Shown here: positions 34,308-46,999 of the stretch, piece by piece | Layout of the letters: every line of letters begins with the position of its first letter | Position numbering within the stretch: the stretch's first letter is position 1 | Source of the DNA: Rostrohypoxylon terebratum | Taxonomy: Eukaryota; Ascomycota; Sordariomycetes; Xylariales; Hypoxylaceae | Assembly: GCA_022497145.1 (NCBI GenBank) | Contig: MU385869.1 | Location: forward strand, 310,001 to 374,000 | Reading direction: 5' to 3' | Length of the DNA: 64,000 nt | Notes under the pieces: generated by a model | What the model was told of the DNA's origin: nothing | Seen by the model: only the letters and a program-made list of their open reading frames with translations | Databases searched by the model: none | Translations under genes and position numbers: made by a program

Positions 34308-35927
34308 TCACCTTTTTCTTACCACCTCGCTCGTCACCCCCCTCATTGCTCCAATAAAGGGTCTTAGAATCTGTTACCGCTGCGGCTTCTCTGCATTGTC
34401 ACAGAGATCGCGACATGAGTGTCTAAACGAGAAGGGTTCGAGACGGAAGTATATTTGAAACGCATTTTCCTGTTTGGTATTTCTCCAATCACATATCTTG
34501 ATTGGGTTACACGTCCGAATATGGCTTACCATCAGCTCCCAATGACAGACCGATATAATTCAGCAATTATTCGAATGTCCCACGTCGGTGACAGCCATAT
34601 ACGAATGTGGCTTGCCTGGCCACCCTCCACGTCTACCAGACCAGACTCCCAGACTCCCACCGCGGGATCTTTACCTATTCAGCCATCATGATTATCTGAC
34701 TCTAGCAGCTCTAGTGAGCCGTTAAGGATGGGCCATGGTTGGTGACGGATGACGAGAGGTAACTAGGTATGAACAATACCTAGCCTCATCGATCCCCTTA
34801 CATTTTGCCACTTGACGTATCAACCGTGTCTACCAAGCTGGGGTAATTATCCCACATGCTCGAGTGCTCTGGGGTTTGCCAGGCTACCCCGACACCGCAG
34901 CCAAGAGTTAGGTCAAGCTCAAGCTAAACAATTAAGCCTATGATGGTCTATGCCACACCCATGGATATTCGCGATAGGTACTGTGTGGTACGGAGATCCA
35001 CAGGTCTAGTCGGCAGATCAACAGATCACTGAGAATACAGGAATGGGCAGGTAGTCTACCTACCTGGTCTACTTAGTAGGGCTAGATGGAATATCATCTC
35101 TCCATCAATTACCCTGTACTAGGTACAGCCATAGGTATACTATAATACTTTGGTACAGGCCAAAGCATAAGCCCCCTGGCTTCCTACATTTGGATGCTTG
35201 CACATAGTATCGACGCTTCTCTACCGGTCATGCATCCCTGCTCGTCATGTCCGTGCTGGCACAAAGCTATTCTCACTCCGCATATTGTTATTTGATTGGC
35301 CTCCATATTCCAGTCACCCTTTCACAGACTGGTACTGTTCTCTTCCTAGTCAGCTCGAGTCGAGCACCAGACCCCCTGGCATGATGAATGCTGAGGACTC
35401 TTTGACTACGTCGGTATCCCGGCCAGTAGCTGGAAACCGCATATCTAGTGGTATCCTCCCCCGGATAACAAAGCCCAGTGGATGATTCAGTTATAAGATA
35501 CTTCCGGGGCCCAGCTGTTCACCTCGCGCAGCACGAGCGGACCTCTCAGGATTCGGCGTGATCGATGAATGACTTATTCGACAACCTCGCTAACCTATAT
35601 TTTCGACATATAGGGACTCATGCTCCTTGGGTATACCGTCTATATAGATGATGTCAACTCCCTTAGTCTTCTAGATCGGATCTCGATTAATGACTCGAAC
35701 GTTCCTCAGGCTAGTTGTCTGCCTTCCGTCATTCGATTGACTTCAATTCGATAAATTACTTGAATCTACTCAATGTATACCCATCCAGGTGGTTTTGGTC
35801 GAGTGCTAAACTAAATTACGTTACCTGTCCGCTAGGCATTTCGCTCATTTCTCCAATTACATATATAACATCGTACCTCCTTTCGATCACGCGAATATCT
35901 GATTTCTTGAGTTGGGCACTGTAAGAG

Positions 35928-37374
35928 ATGGCGGGCGGCGAGTTATCGCCTGGGGTGCTCAACGCCATCAGCGTCATCGAACGAGTGGGCTCGGTATTCT
36001 CGATGTTAGGATGCCTTTTCGTCATCCTCACATTTTCCTTCTCGAAGGCATTTCACAAACCCATCAACCGACTAGTCTTCTACGCCTCCTTCGGTAACCT
36101 GATGACAAACGTGGGCTCACTGCTGTCAAGGAGATATGTCCTGGACGTCGACTCGTTTGGATGTCAGTTTCAAGCATTTCTCATTCAAATGTGAGTATTG
36201 CCATTTTTCTTCGATACGCCCCACGTTTACTAAACTAGTAAAGGTTCCTACCTGCTGATGCCTTATGGACCTTGGCAATGGCATTCAATGTATACCTTAC
36301 CTTCTACCACAAATTTGACGCTGCGAGGCTCCGAAAGATGGAGATTTACTACCTCTTGTTTTGTTATGGTATTCCTTTCGTACCTGCACTCGCATACATC
36401 TTTATCAAGACTGAAAAGCATGGGAGGATGTACGGTAACGCTACTTTATGGTGTTGGGTTAGCTCAGACTACGATATTTTTCGAATTGCTACATTCTATG
36501 GGCCTGTGTGGTAAGAACATAGGAATGATCATTCTTATATCCTGTGAGGCTGACTTTACATAGGGTCGTTATTCTGGTTACCATGTTCATCTATATCCGA
36601 ACAGGTGGAGAGATATACAGGAAGAGAAAACAGCTTCGTCAATTCGGAGCTAGCAGCAGTGCCCACGACCCTGAGGCAATAACCATGGATGACCCTTACT
36701 CAGTGAAGACGACCGAGGTGACTGTTACAAGCGAATCTGCTCAAGAGAGCGCCAATGGAATAGATCTTTCTCCGCTTGGTCGGTTCAGCGAGAGGCCTAA
36801 GCCTGCATACTCAGTAATAATCTCGTCCGATAACAAAAAGGGTAGCCAGTCGCAACAAGGAGGTAACACACACCCTGCCCCAAGCAACATACCACCAACC
36901 CCCATAACCGCTCGAGCACAAGCAAAGTCACAAAAGCGAAGGGCAAATTTTGAGGCAAATAATGCTGCGTGGTCCTACAGCAAATGTGCCCTCCTTTTCT
37001 TCACCGCCCTACTTGTCACCTGGATCCCGTCTTCGGCCAATCGCGTATACAGTCTGGTCAATACGAACAAAACGGAGGCGTCCTTAGAGATCATGAGCGC
37101 GATCGTACTACCGCTCCAGGGCTTCTGGAATATGCTTATCTACATAGCGACCAGTTGGGGGGCGGTGAAGATTACCTTCTCCGATGTTATGAATCGGATC
37201 CACGGACAGCGTCCCGAGCTGAATCGTTACCCGAGCGAGTTTCACGACACGAAGCATAACTTCGCGTTTAGACTGCCGAGCCGGAGCCCGCGGAGAGACC
37301 TTGAAAGCGAGAGTATGACAGAGCTAGCCAACAGTGGCAGGACATCTAATTCCGCCCATGATACCAAGCGATAA
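35928..37374 (+). CDS. Seven-transmembrane receptor, cAMP-receptor-like class
   Basis: Exons: 35928-36190, 36244-36510 and 36564-37374, giving 446 aa. Seven hydrophobic spans fit a GPCR: about 20-39, 47-67, 78-108, 119-141, 166-190, 315-340 and 350-376. The order resembles the Dictyostelium cAR/fungal GprH-type class: FHKPINRLVFYASFGNL before and in TM2, FGCQFQAFLIQMF with DALWTLAMAFNVYLTF in TM3, LWCWV in the second outer loop (likely disulfide with the TM3 Cys), and WNMLIYIATSW in TM7. The third inner loop is long (about 120 residues, Ser/Thr/Pro-rich). The tail (377-446) is Arg/Ser-rich and may be phosphorylated. It would act at the plasma membrane through a G protein. The ligand is unknown; relatives are linked to carbon-source or cAMP signalling. 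Confidence 0.9.
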
Positions 37375-38870
37375 GTGTCATGAGGGGATTCGAGGCGGAT
37401 TACGTATATCTGGGGCGGTTTGCTTTATTTCATGAACATATTTGGAAAGATACCTTTCGAGTTGTATTAGATCTTACTCGCCATATACCCAGTCATCACT
37501 GATTTGGATTGGTCTGTTGATGTACCGAATGAACATTTATTGAACGTCTACCTACATATTCCTTACGTTATGGTGATTTGGTATTACTGTTTCGTTGTTT
37601 GTCTCCATGGCCAAACCAGCCAAGACAATATACCTAGACAATATAAACAGTAAAGGGATCGATTGATCGGTACCTCCCCCTCTCGACGCCGCTAACTATC
37701 CGAAACACGGAGAGGCCAATTTGATTTTCCCTCTTTTTAGAACCGACATGGAACATACCTCTCTATAATCACACATCACACAGCACAGCGCAACCTGGTA
37801 CCCATTCGGATATCATAACCGCCCCAACAACATTGTATAGAAGAAACGGGCCGCAGCAAACTCGGCATGAGATTAATAGGTACCTATTCGGGCTTTGCCT
37901 CCGTCATCCATGGATATTATCAATCCTCCTTGCTTGATGCACCATGAAAGGGGAAGCTCGCTAGTACGAGAGAAAGAATCTGGGGTCAACCAACTAAATT
38001 GCCGTGATGTGGAATGCATCTCGCTATCCTCAGTTTGTCTAGTACCTACTACTTAGGTATGTAGTATCTGTGTGCTTCCCCTAGGTCTTACATGGCACGT
38101 CGCTATCATGCATCCGGTAAGGCTAAGGAAAATTTTGTGCGCCCTGGGTTCGATTAGGTCAGGTACGGACGGGGTGACTGAGCCTGGCTGTCTATTATGT
38201 TACAGTAGGATGCGGATCACCACGCGACTTTTTGGCAGATAGCTCTAGGGATAGGGTGAACCCTGAGAAATGGGCAATATAGGATGGTATAATACAATGA
38301 AGAGGAGTGGGCTGGGCAGGTTGGGGTATGGAGTATACGGGGATATCACAGCGGTGTTCATAAGGCTGATCTACTATAGCGCTCGAGCACTAATTCGTCC
38401 CCTATAACATGGGCTAGGGCCAAAACATACATACTAACAGCCCTGGAGCGCTATGGGAATTGGTAGCAGACAAATTACTGCCGACTATCCGTCAATCCAA
38501 GTCAAAATTGATGCCACTACCTCATGATGTACATTGTACGTATTTTCGTATTAGCAAGATTGCCTACCTACCTAATAGTGACATATAATTGACGGAATAA
38601 AAAATCACTTCGATAATGCCTCTACTTAGTAGTCTTTAGAGAGTTTCAAAGCCAACGGTAGTTACATCCGCCGTCTTACATTACGACGCCATTACAATTA
38701 CAACAAGACCTAGAGACCTAGAATTTTGTTAGTTTCATGGCCCAGGAGATAGCAACCAATCGCACGCCACGAATTTGAATTATCTGGCTAGAATAGGTAA
38801 GCGTCCTTTTACCGGGGCTAGGTGCCGGGGAAGAAAAAATACATCCATGGATGTACACAGCCAACTAAAC

Positions 38871-39217
38871 TACAGTCAAATCCCGCCATAACGATATGCC
38901 AAAAACAAATGGTTAATATTGTTATATTAAGTTATTGTAATGAAAAAAGGGTTTATAATACCTTAAATAGGCAAAGTCTATGTTATATTTACTTAATATA
39001 GTAAAGTGGGATTAAAATGTTTATTAAAAATAATATTTTAATAGGTTATTTTATACTTTTTATAATAATTTTAGTAATGAGTTCCGCATAAAATTACGAT
39101 AATTGTTAAAGCGAAAATATTGTTATTCTACATATAAAATCGCCAAAAACCGTAAAAGATATCGTTATATCGCATTATCGTAATGGACTAGAATCGTTAT
39201 GGCGGGATTTGACTGTA
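38871..39217. mobile_element. MITE with 23-bp TIRs and TA flanks (pogo/Fot1-like)
   Basis: The element runs 38873-39215 (343 bp). Its left end begins CAGTCAAATCCCGCCATAAC and the identity with the reverse complement of the right end is perfect for 23 bp (38873-38895 and 39193-39215). TA dinucleotides flank both sides (38871-38872 and 39216-39217), as expected for a Tc1/mariner-superfamily target duplication. Starting with CAGT and ending with ACTG is usual for pogo/Fot1/Tigger relatives. The interior is strongly AT-rich and has no coding capacity, so it would need a transposase supplied elsewhere. The structure is seen directly; the superfamily is inferred from the ends and the TA target. Confidence 0.88.
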
Positions 39218-40680
39218 GCACTATGCTGTAAACTCCCAGACTCCCTAAACTGACAGGCTTTGTTCCTGGTCTAAGACCACTAATTGCGGCAGTGGCTGAA
39301 CTGTTGAGGATTCTAGGAATCGGGTTGTCCCCCGCCTATGTCAGAAATAGGTATGTCTATTAGCAACTTAGCAAGATATCAACGCGTATACGTGGTACAT
39401 ATCACATTATTAAATGAGCAGAATGGGCAGAATGGGATAAATACGTAATAGGGGAGAGGTATGAGGGAAAATTTTCCGCAGCGTTGGGAGAAAGAGGCTT
39501 GCGCCGTCGCGTTGCAGCTCTTCGCACCATGGCCTCGGGTCTCACGAGGGAAAAAGCCCATTCTTACTGCAATAGGAGGGGGTGATATAATCGTCGTATG
39601 GAGAAATGATCGGAGGGGCTCGGTCCCCCATCCTGCCATCTCGCAAGCCATCGACCTTGGCACGTCCGCATGAGGAGAAACCGGGGAACGAATGGCCATT
39701 GCTTCCGCACCAAGATATATATTAGCACTTGCTTTCTCTCTCTTGCCGCCTTTACACGTACAGTAGGAATTGGAACTTGGACGGCTGACGGCGGGCGGCG
39801 AGGGCACGGTGGTGTTCATGTAATTATCTGCACGTCTATGTGGCTGCATGTATTACATATGTCTGTCTGCTTGATTCTTGCCTCGCACGTACAGTATCTG
39901 TAATGATCAACCAGGGCTCCCTGAAGTAGATCATCAACGAACCCGTGGGATCATATCGTCGTGTTCCAGCCTTACTTTGATTAATAACGCACGTTCAAGG
40001 TAAAGAAATGAGCGAGCTAGAAGAGAGCTAAGATTTTTCTTCGAGATCAAAGAAGCTTTCCGAGACAACGGCAGCCAACGTTCGGCAACGGCTTCGAGAA
40101 ACGTTGGTGCGTTACCTAGTAACTAGTTCAAAGGCTCCCGTCTCATTTTGCGGCGTAGCTTAGCGTGGCTAACGGTAGCTAATGATGTGGTGTGTAGGTA
40201 GGTAATTACAATCACTGGAAGAAGAAGAAGTCTCCTCGACATCCGAATAAACGATTATCATTCGCCCTACAAGGCTATGACTCCGAGCTTTTCCTGCGCC
40301 ATGGCGTTTGTCTGTGCGGAAATGTCTCTGAAGATCCCCGCTGTCTCGCCTCTCGAAGTCCGGACCAGCTCCAGAGACCTTACTGGATGACAAGCAGATA
40401 GGTCAGATACCCGTTACACGTCGATATTGAGTGTATGTGTATTCAGTATGTACTTGACCATGTTGTGCATCCAACCCTAGAGCGGCATGTGAAAAAAAGC
40501 AATTGAAAGATGAAAGAAAGAAAAAAGCAAACAACGCTTTTTCTTTCCGTCGGAAACCACTACGCGGCCGGGCGCTAGCAAGTAGGTGGAAACTCGTGCG
40601 AACCCGCGATGTTACGAGCGAAGGCCTGACTTGCTCGGCATGGGGTAGGTAATAATGTCGTGGCAAATGCCGCGAGTAGA

Positions 40681-40699
40681 ACACCTAGGACCTAGGTGT
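40681..40699. repeat. Perfect CCTAGG palindrome
   Basis: ACACCTAGG and CCTAGGTGT are exact 9-bp inverted arms around a single central A. It is the cleanest member of the intergenic palindrome family in this window. Confidence 0.8.
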
Positions 40700-41797
40700 T
40701 CGAGGTCTGGTGAAGTAGAGCTCCTCGCAATAGTGGAGGACAAGATAAGATGATCTGCCTCAAACCTCCATCAAAGATCCGCCTTGCATTCATTGCCCCT
40801 GTACAGGAACCTTGATATGCAGGTACACTGCACATGAGCGATGCGTACGACGGTCCCTACGTATATATCATGATCAGCCACGCTTCACATATACTAGTTT
40901 CCGGGACGATTTCAGTCTGGGCCGGCCTACTACGAGCTCACCGATTGATACAACAATTGCGTCCACTTCTCTCCCTCGCTGCAACCCGGCGGCATCTCGA
41001 CCACTCGATCTCGACATCTCAAATAGGGGTCCCCTTGTCCCCAAACTTCGGTGGCTGGCTAGCATTTCGGTGGACGACCGCATACCTATCCTTAGAGCGT
41101 AGGCACAGCAGGTAACATGCACATACCCATGTTTGCTACCTATCTTCCACATAAACATCGTCCACTTTCCAGGTTCCCCCTATTTCCATGATACGAGATC
41201 GTGATGGCAGAGCCACCTACTACCTATAGACATGTTAATATCGTCATGAGCAAGACCTACAAAGCCGGCACCCAGTCCTGTTCCATTAGCATCAAAAAGC
41301 ATTTATATTAATGAGATGGTCTGGTCAAACAACCTGCTACCGGAATTGCCAAGGAAAATAAGAGTTTTGATTGGCTATATTCTGCATTCTGCGTGAATAT
41401 GAACTGGTCTTTTCTCGTTCACATGTCCATTTGAAATCTGATTAGCATCGTGAGGTACTCAGCAAAAGCTAAGCTAGAGGAATAATTATGGTCGTCAAGT
41501 CGATGTAGGTAGGGCTTGTATTCGGGTATCTTCCAACAAGCTAATAGGCATCAACAAGAGGCCATAGCCCTAATGATGCTAGAGAGCGTAGCAATTTTTC
41601 TTTAAGATACCTGAAGACGTCCAGCGAGTTCGGTGGGGTATAGAGCGAACCATACCTAACAAATATGATGATCTGTGCCATGATTCGATGCAAGTTGACG
41701 CCTTTTTTAGCCTCATTAGTAAGAAACTTTCCCCCAAACCGGAGTTTTCCTTACTCCGCGTCGGCTCGGGGTTCCCAGAAAGAAAGTGGTAGATGAT

Positions 41798-43879
41798 CTA
41801 GGGTGCCTGTCTCTGATTCTTTACTGCCACGATGTGAGAGTACTGCCAGTAAGTCCCTCTTTCAATACATTCCCGAACTATGTCTTCCTCTTCCCACCAC
41901 CACCGATCTGCGTGAACGAAGTTCCCCCAAACCTCCTGCCACAGCATCCTTGCAATCAGACACCGAAGTTCACTTTGGACAGCTGTTGTCTTCTTCGCGT
42001 CTTCCTCCATCGGAGAGGCGCAGTCATGTACAGCACGCACGGACACTGTCGTAATGGTACTCCCGAAACCGCGGAGTTTTGCGACCGCCAACCAGGCAGG
42101 AAATGTACCACTTGGGTATGTCGTGCGACATTTCTTCTCTAATTGTATTAGGAGTTTCTCAAATAGCCACTGTCGCAATTTTGGTCCCATCGAAGACGAT
42201 ACCGGTTGAGGATCAATTAGTGTCAAATGTAAGGCACCGCCGGGTGCTAAGCAACGGTAAATATGACGAAGCATTGGTGGTATCTCGCTTGAAGGGAACA
42301 ATGCCGGCATAGGCAAGCACGTTACGGTCGAATACAGTTGTGGTGCGAGCGGTCGAGACCCTGAACATGCCGAGATCGCCGGTACAAGTATAGGGTGGAC
42401 GTTAGGAAATAAATTGGGAGATATCGGCTTTGGCGAAAGGTGAGATATTGAAGCATGTGGGTGTAAGGCTGCAAGAAACGATGTAGATGCTAATCAACAT
42501 TGTTAGTTGGCTTATGTTCTTCTCTATTCATACGCATTTGTAGCGCGACGAACCTTGAGTTTCGTAGAGCGCGAGGATTCTAGGACATATCGAAGGCTTC
42601 GACGAACTCGGACTCGCTGGACGTTTATCCGCGCACTCTGCAAAAGGAATATAACCTTCGCTCTGTAGGGCAGAAAACATCCATCTCTTTTTAGACATTT
42701 CAAGTTCCTTGTACACTGTTGCGTCCGATGAATGACCCATACTTGACTTAATGTTAGCGAGCATGAGCTCCGGACTGGCCGCAGCCATCATTTTGACTTC
42801 GCGCTGTAGTGCTACAAGACTTGGGGACATGCACTGATCTGAATCGCCACCTACCGGTGATGGCTGCAATCCTTCCTCGTCGGACATCGCCGCATTCTCC
42901 TTGGTCGGCGAACAGTCCCATTCATGGGGAGGCTTCCAAGCGTCTGGATTAACTAATCTATCGTTGCAGTTCCAGCCTGAAGTATGAATAGCATTATTAT
43001 TCCGAAGCTCGATAGGGGGTGGTGTTCGAGGTGATTGAGAGGAAGGCGCTGTCGAGCCAGGATCATCAAAAGCCAAGGGATTCCTAAGAGGCACATTAGG
43101 GTAGGCTCTTAACCCCCTTTTCGACTTCCAATGACTTACGCTCTCTCTGTCAGATCTGGTATGGGATCTATCATAGGAGGCGTTGAAGCCTTAATTCGAT
43201 CAGCAGAGATATGTACTTCAGAGACTATCTGATCAAGATCTGTTTCTGGGTCACGGGGTGAATAGGTTACTTCGGTAGCTCTAGTGACGAAGGACGATGG
43301 TCCTAGAGTTTGGACTAGATATTCTGGTTTTAGAGTGGCCTCCGTATCGTCTATGGAGGCACCGGGCCCAGTGCTGTTAGTAACAGCCGATCGTTGTGTC
43401 CATTTCGACGATGTAGAATCTGGTACCATCTTCAGTCAGTATACATGGAGTGACTATTACCAAGGTAGTTTCGTACCTGGCGATGACGTGCTTGAGGTGT
43501 CGGCCGCTTCCGGAAACTGGACAGGATGATGGCCCTTCTCACTAGGCTTTCTAGTACCTTGTGAGCCGTCATGGTGGTGTAATAGAGACCTGGCGCCGTA
43601 TGCCGACGATCGGTTGATCCTGTTGGAGTTGGATTTTAGACGCGAGGGAGATGTGGTTACATCTTTTTTAGATGGTGTTGGGGGGTTTCTGCGGCTCCTA
43701 ACCGTAAATATCCCAAAACCACGATCACTAGACGTTGAACCTTCCGTTGAGATAGACCGTCGGCTGTTTTCTGTCTTTTGCTTCTTATCGCTATCCTTCA
43801 ACCTTGCTTCTTGCTCTTTCCTTATGATCCTCTCTCCCATCAGTTCCCGGTTAGGGTCGGTCCAAAGGACGTCGAACAT
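41798..43879 (-). CDS. Methyltransferase-like protein, degenerate SAM site
   Basis: Exons: 43879-43477, 43419-43140, 43083-42554 and 42468-41798, joining in frame to 627 aa. The N-terminal 330 residues are Ser/Pro-rich and disordered. The C-terminal part resembles a class I methyltransferase. PRILALYETQ sits where motif I (usually LDLGCGTG-like) belongs. Downstream PSSEIPPMLRHIYRCLAPGG and ALHLTLIDP match the segment after motif II. The glycine-rich loop is missing, so cofactor binding is doubtful and the protein may be a non-catalytic relative. I chose the ATG at 43879. However, the same frame stays open for 28 more codons to an AG at 43963 and reads VKELGYCRNNILERSADQAL, which looks like real protein. 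An upstream first exon that I could not find is therefore likely. Confidence 0.8.
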
Positions 43880-45648
43880 GATGTCTTGTAGTGCTTGGTC
43901 GGCAGAACGTTCTAATATATTGTTTCTGCAGTATCCTAGTTCTTTGACGCGTCCTTGTAGGACTGGCTCTCATAGATAGATTCTTTATAGAAGAATGGTA
44001 AAATTGTGATGTAGGTTGGATTGAGAGCCGAGGTTCTAGTAGCAGTCAACTCCTCGGGGTCTTGGTTATGCCGTATTATTAGATGAGATTAAGAAAGGGG
44101 CCGAGGTATTGATCTATTGATCTATTGTGCGCGAACTAAGAGGTCGGTCCTTTAGAATGTTGAGATTACAAGAGGGGTTCAAGTTCAGCAAGATGGCCGG
44201 CTGTTGTTTAAGGGGGTACTGGTACTGGTAGATAATTCTGTGTTTCGTCACTCACTGAATGTTCACGCTCCAGGCGCTTTAACCAAGTGGGTTACGACGA
44301 CGAGAAAGCCGGAAATAGGAGCCAATTCGCAGTAAGGATGCAGGCTACGGTGAACAGTCAACGAACTGTGAGGATGGAAATGGTGAGATAGGGGGAGGGG
44401 GGAAGGGGGAAGGGGAAGAATGTGAGAACTTGAGGATTTGAGTTGGTGATAACAACGGCCCAAAGCCCCCCCCCCAAAAAAAAGATACTAAGCAGCTTGA
44501 AAACTTAGTTTAAGAGGTGAGACAAACTCGATGCTACCCGAGTTCGAGATCTGGGCCTATTTTGAGTTTCTTCTTATTACCTAACATCAATGTACATTCA
44601 AAGTTGTTTCTTGTTTCTTGTTTGTTGTACTTTCCTCCTTTCCGAGAGATCATTGCTGAACGGCGGGAACGTGCGCTATTGAGATCAAGCGACGCACCTT
44701 CCCGTGAACCCTCATCTCTATCACTCCTTCACACAAATTTTGGAAGTGGCCCGTTTCGAGATACCTTCATTTACCTACATACCTTACATCCTACCTTAAG
44801 TACATATTGTACCTACCTTCACTTGTAGAAGCAAACCCCAAACATCAATTGATGCGGTACAATCCTGTTGACTACCTATTTCTAGGTAGCGTGCCTAAAG
44901 ACACCCAACTTCAACTCAAGCCGAGGATGAAATTAATACCAAACATAAAGTACTGTGTAATCCAGACTTTGACCAAGCTCAGACATCAACAATCTCGACT
45001 TTGATCGGGAGCCTCCTCCCGAGATTTAGCTACAAGAAAAATCACGGAAGGTCGAAAGACCTATAGGCGACATTACTGTCAGTCTATTCGTGGGCCCTCA
45101 TCATTCCGGTTGACGAATCTTTAATCTGAATAGTACCTACTTACCCTGTCGAGTTTCCGCCACAGTCGCTAATAGCTTAAGGTTCTTGTAGAAAAATGGT
45201 AGGGCTGGGTTCGACGCAATATTCTAGGCAGAAAGGTTCCTATCTAATGACCTTAATAGGATTGAAGCCAAAAAAAAATGAGCAGCAGCTCTCACTGCAT
45301 CTACGGTCCTGAATATAGCTAATGATGCCTATGCGACGCATCCTTCTTACCTCGTCCTGAAAGCAATACCACATTACCCGAAGAAGGAATGGCAGCAAGC
45401 CACAGTAGGTAAAGAGAATTTGACTAGTTCACAACGTATCACCCTCGGGCTGGTCATTCACCCCGTTTGAGCTGGACTGATGGTCTTGTCAAAACATGCA
45501 GGATCTAGTACCCCTATGCTTCCTCTATAACGTCTGTTCCAATGACCCGTAACTAGATATCTAGGACCTAGGTATACAGCAATTGATGCCAAGGGTTTTC
45601 CCAAGGCTGTTTTCTAAAATATCATGACCAAGGGTACACTCCTATTGA

Positions 45649-46032
45649 AACTACTGGAAAAATTCCCAGCATAATCAAGCTCTCGAGTTGGAATATATTT
45701 CTATCTATGATGTTATTAGGAGGCAGGTAGCCCTGAATCGTCAAGGAGAGAACTTCATGTCAACGCATAATCTGATAACACTAGTAACCATGGTATCACC
45801 ACATGAACAATTGCATTATATGTCTTGGATGGAAAGGCTTGATGCGCTCGTACACAGAATAGGGGTCTCTTTCAGGGCCATGTTGTTGATGGGCGTTCAA
45901 GATAGACTTATAATGTCTTGCCTCACCACTTCAATGAAGCGCCGTTCATCCGTGGATATTATCGAATCAATTGTTTGTTTACCTAAGACCGAGGTGGAGG
46001 ACACGCTTTCTGATTTGTTATCGCGCCTTTGA
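45649..46032 (+). pseudogene. Unassigned open frame, possibly a gene remnant
   Basis: The frame is open from just after a TGA at 45646 to a TGA at 46030. There is no ATG until MSTHNLITL (45757). An AG at 45668-45669 could be a splice acceptor. The translation has ordinary protein composition (IYDVIRRQVALNRQG; DRLIMSCLTTSMKRRSSVD; PKTEVEDTLSDLLSRL), unlike the surrounding noise. I do not recognise the family. It could be a terminal exon, a relic, or chance. Confidence 0.25.
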
Positions 46033-46999
46033 CGTACGATGAGGTACGTTGACTCCTACTCCTTCTGTTACATCGGTTAACGATGAAGAATCTGCTACAT
46101 GAGGGAACACGACATGAAAACCCGGTTCACACAGGAGATATATGATGGAATGGACGCACTCGCATCCCCACTCTGTATCTCAGTAGCATAATCGCTAGGT
46201 AGTGTGTGCTACCGTCCATCTCGGTAATTGGCGAATTTTCCCGCATGTCTCGTGTCCTTGTCCACTGTCTAGCCCATTGCCTACCCGTAGGAGGTCTTTC
46301 AGGGGTTCAATTACTCATTTACACTTTGTGGAACAAGGCCATCAAGCTTCTGAGAGGACTCGCGTGTTAGTAATCACCTCATGCTGACCAATAGCTTATT
46401 GTGTAGGTAGATATCAAGACCCTACTTGTTGACAAGGTTGGTAGTGAGGATAGAAGGAGGTAGCGCAGGGTCCACTGACGACTATATCTAACAAGCAACG
46501 AAGTAAGCACAGCATTTACCTAGTATGTATGGTTGATACATGCACGCGCCATTGTAGTTCAACTTATAGTAGTTCTCCGCATACCTACCTAGGTCCTACA
46601 TACTCATCTGAGTATGTAGCTGGGAGGCTGAAAACGACGAAAGGAAATATCGAGGAAGAACCGAAAAGGAGGCGGGCCGGTAGTCCGCATAATAATATGC
46701 GTGCTTGCAGTCGAGATGCTTGCATCCGGTAACAAGTATACCCCAGCAACTGCAAGAGATTTCCTACCTGAAAATCTTTATATTTCTGCAGCTGAGCCGT
46801 TGATGTAAATTTGGTCTTGGCGGAACCCTGCGACTCGAACGTCAACCTCCCTTAGGTAGGTAGGTACATATATGGCGCATTATAGGTGATCTCCCTACTA
46901 ATATTTTCAAGGAACTCCTGGTTGCTGTGCTGTGTGTTACCACCGAACAAGGATACACCTGACCTCGCAACCCGTCTCTCCTCTCCTGCCCACACAACG

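Larger units (their letters stand above)
31689..35927. other. Gene-free region upstream of the receptor gene
   Basis: In 4.2 kb I found no supportable gene. Short frames such as 32404-32616 (-) and 33495-33878 (-) show no family features. Short tandem repeats lie at 34163-34186 (GTGTTAGC type) and 34280-34307 (CCTATCCTT type), and a CCTAGG motif is near 33427. The segment around 34000-34110 is AT-rich and repetitive in appearance and could be old transposon debris. Confidence 0.5.
37375..41797. other. Intergenic region holding a MITE-like element
   Basis: No supportable gene was found in 4.4 kb. A 156-codon minus-strand frame with an ATG (39379-39849) has no recognisable domain and an unusual Cys/Pro/Ser composition, so I do not call it. 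The region includes the inverted-repeat element at 38873-39215 and a perfect palindrome at 40681-40699. Confidence 0.5.

Noticed and set aside
39379..39849. 156-codon ATG-started minus-strand frame
   Set aside because: No recognisable domain, odd composition, and no leader or splice context. I keep it as noise, though a transcript would change this.
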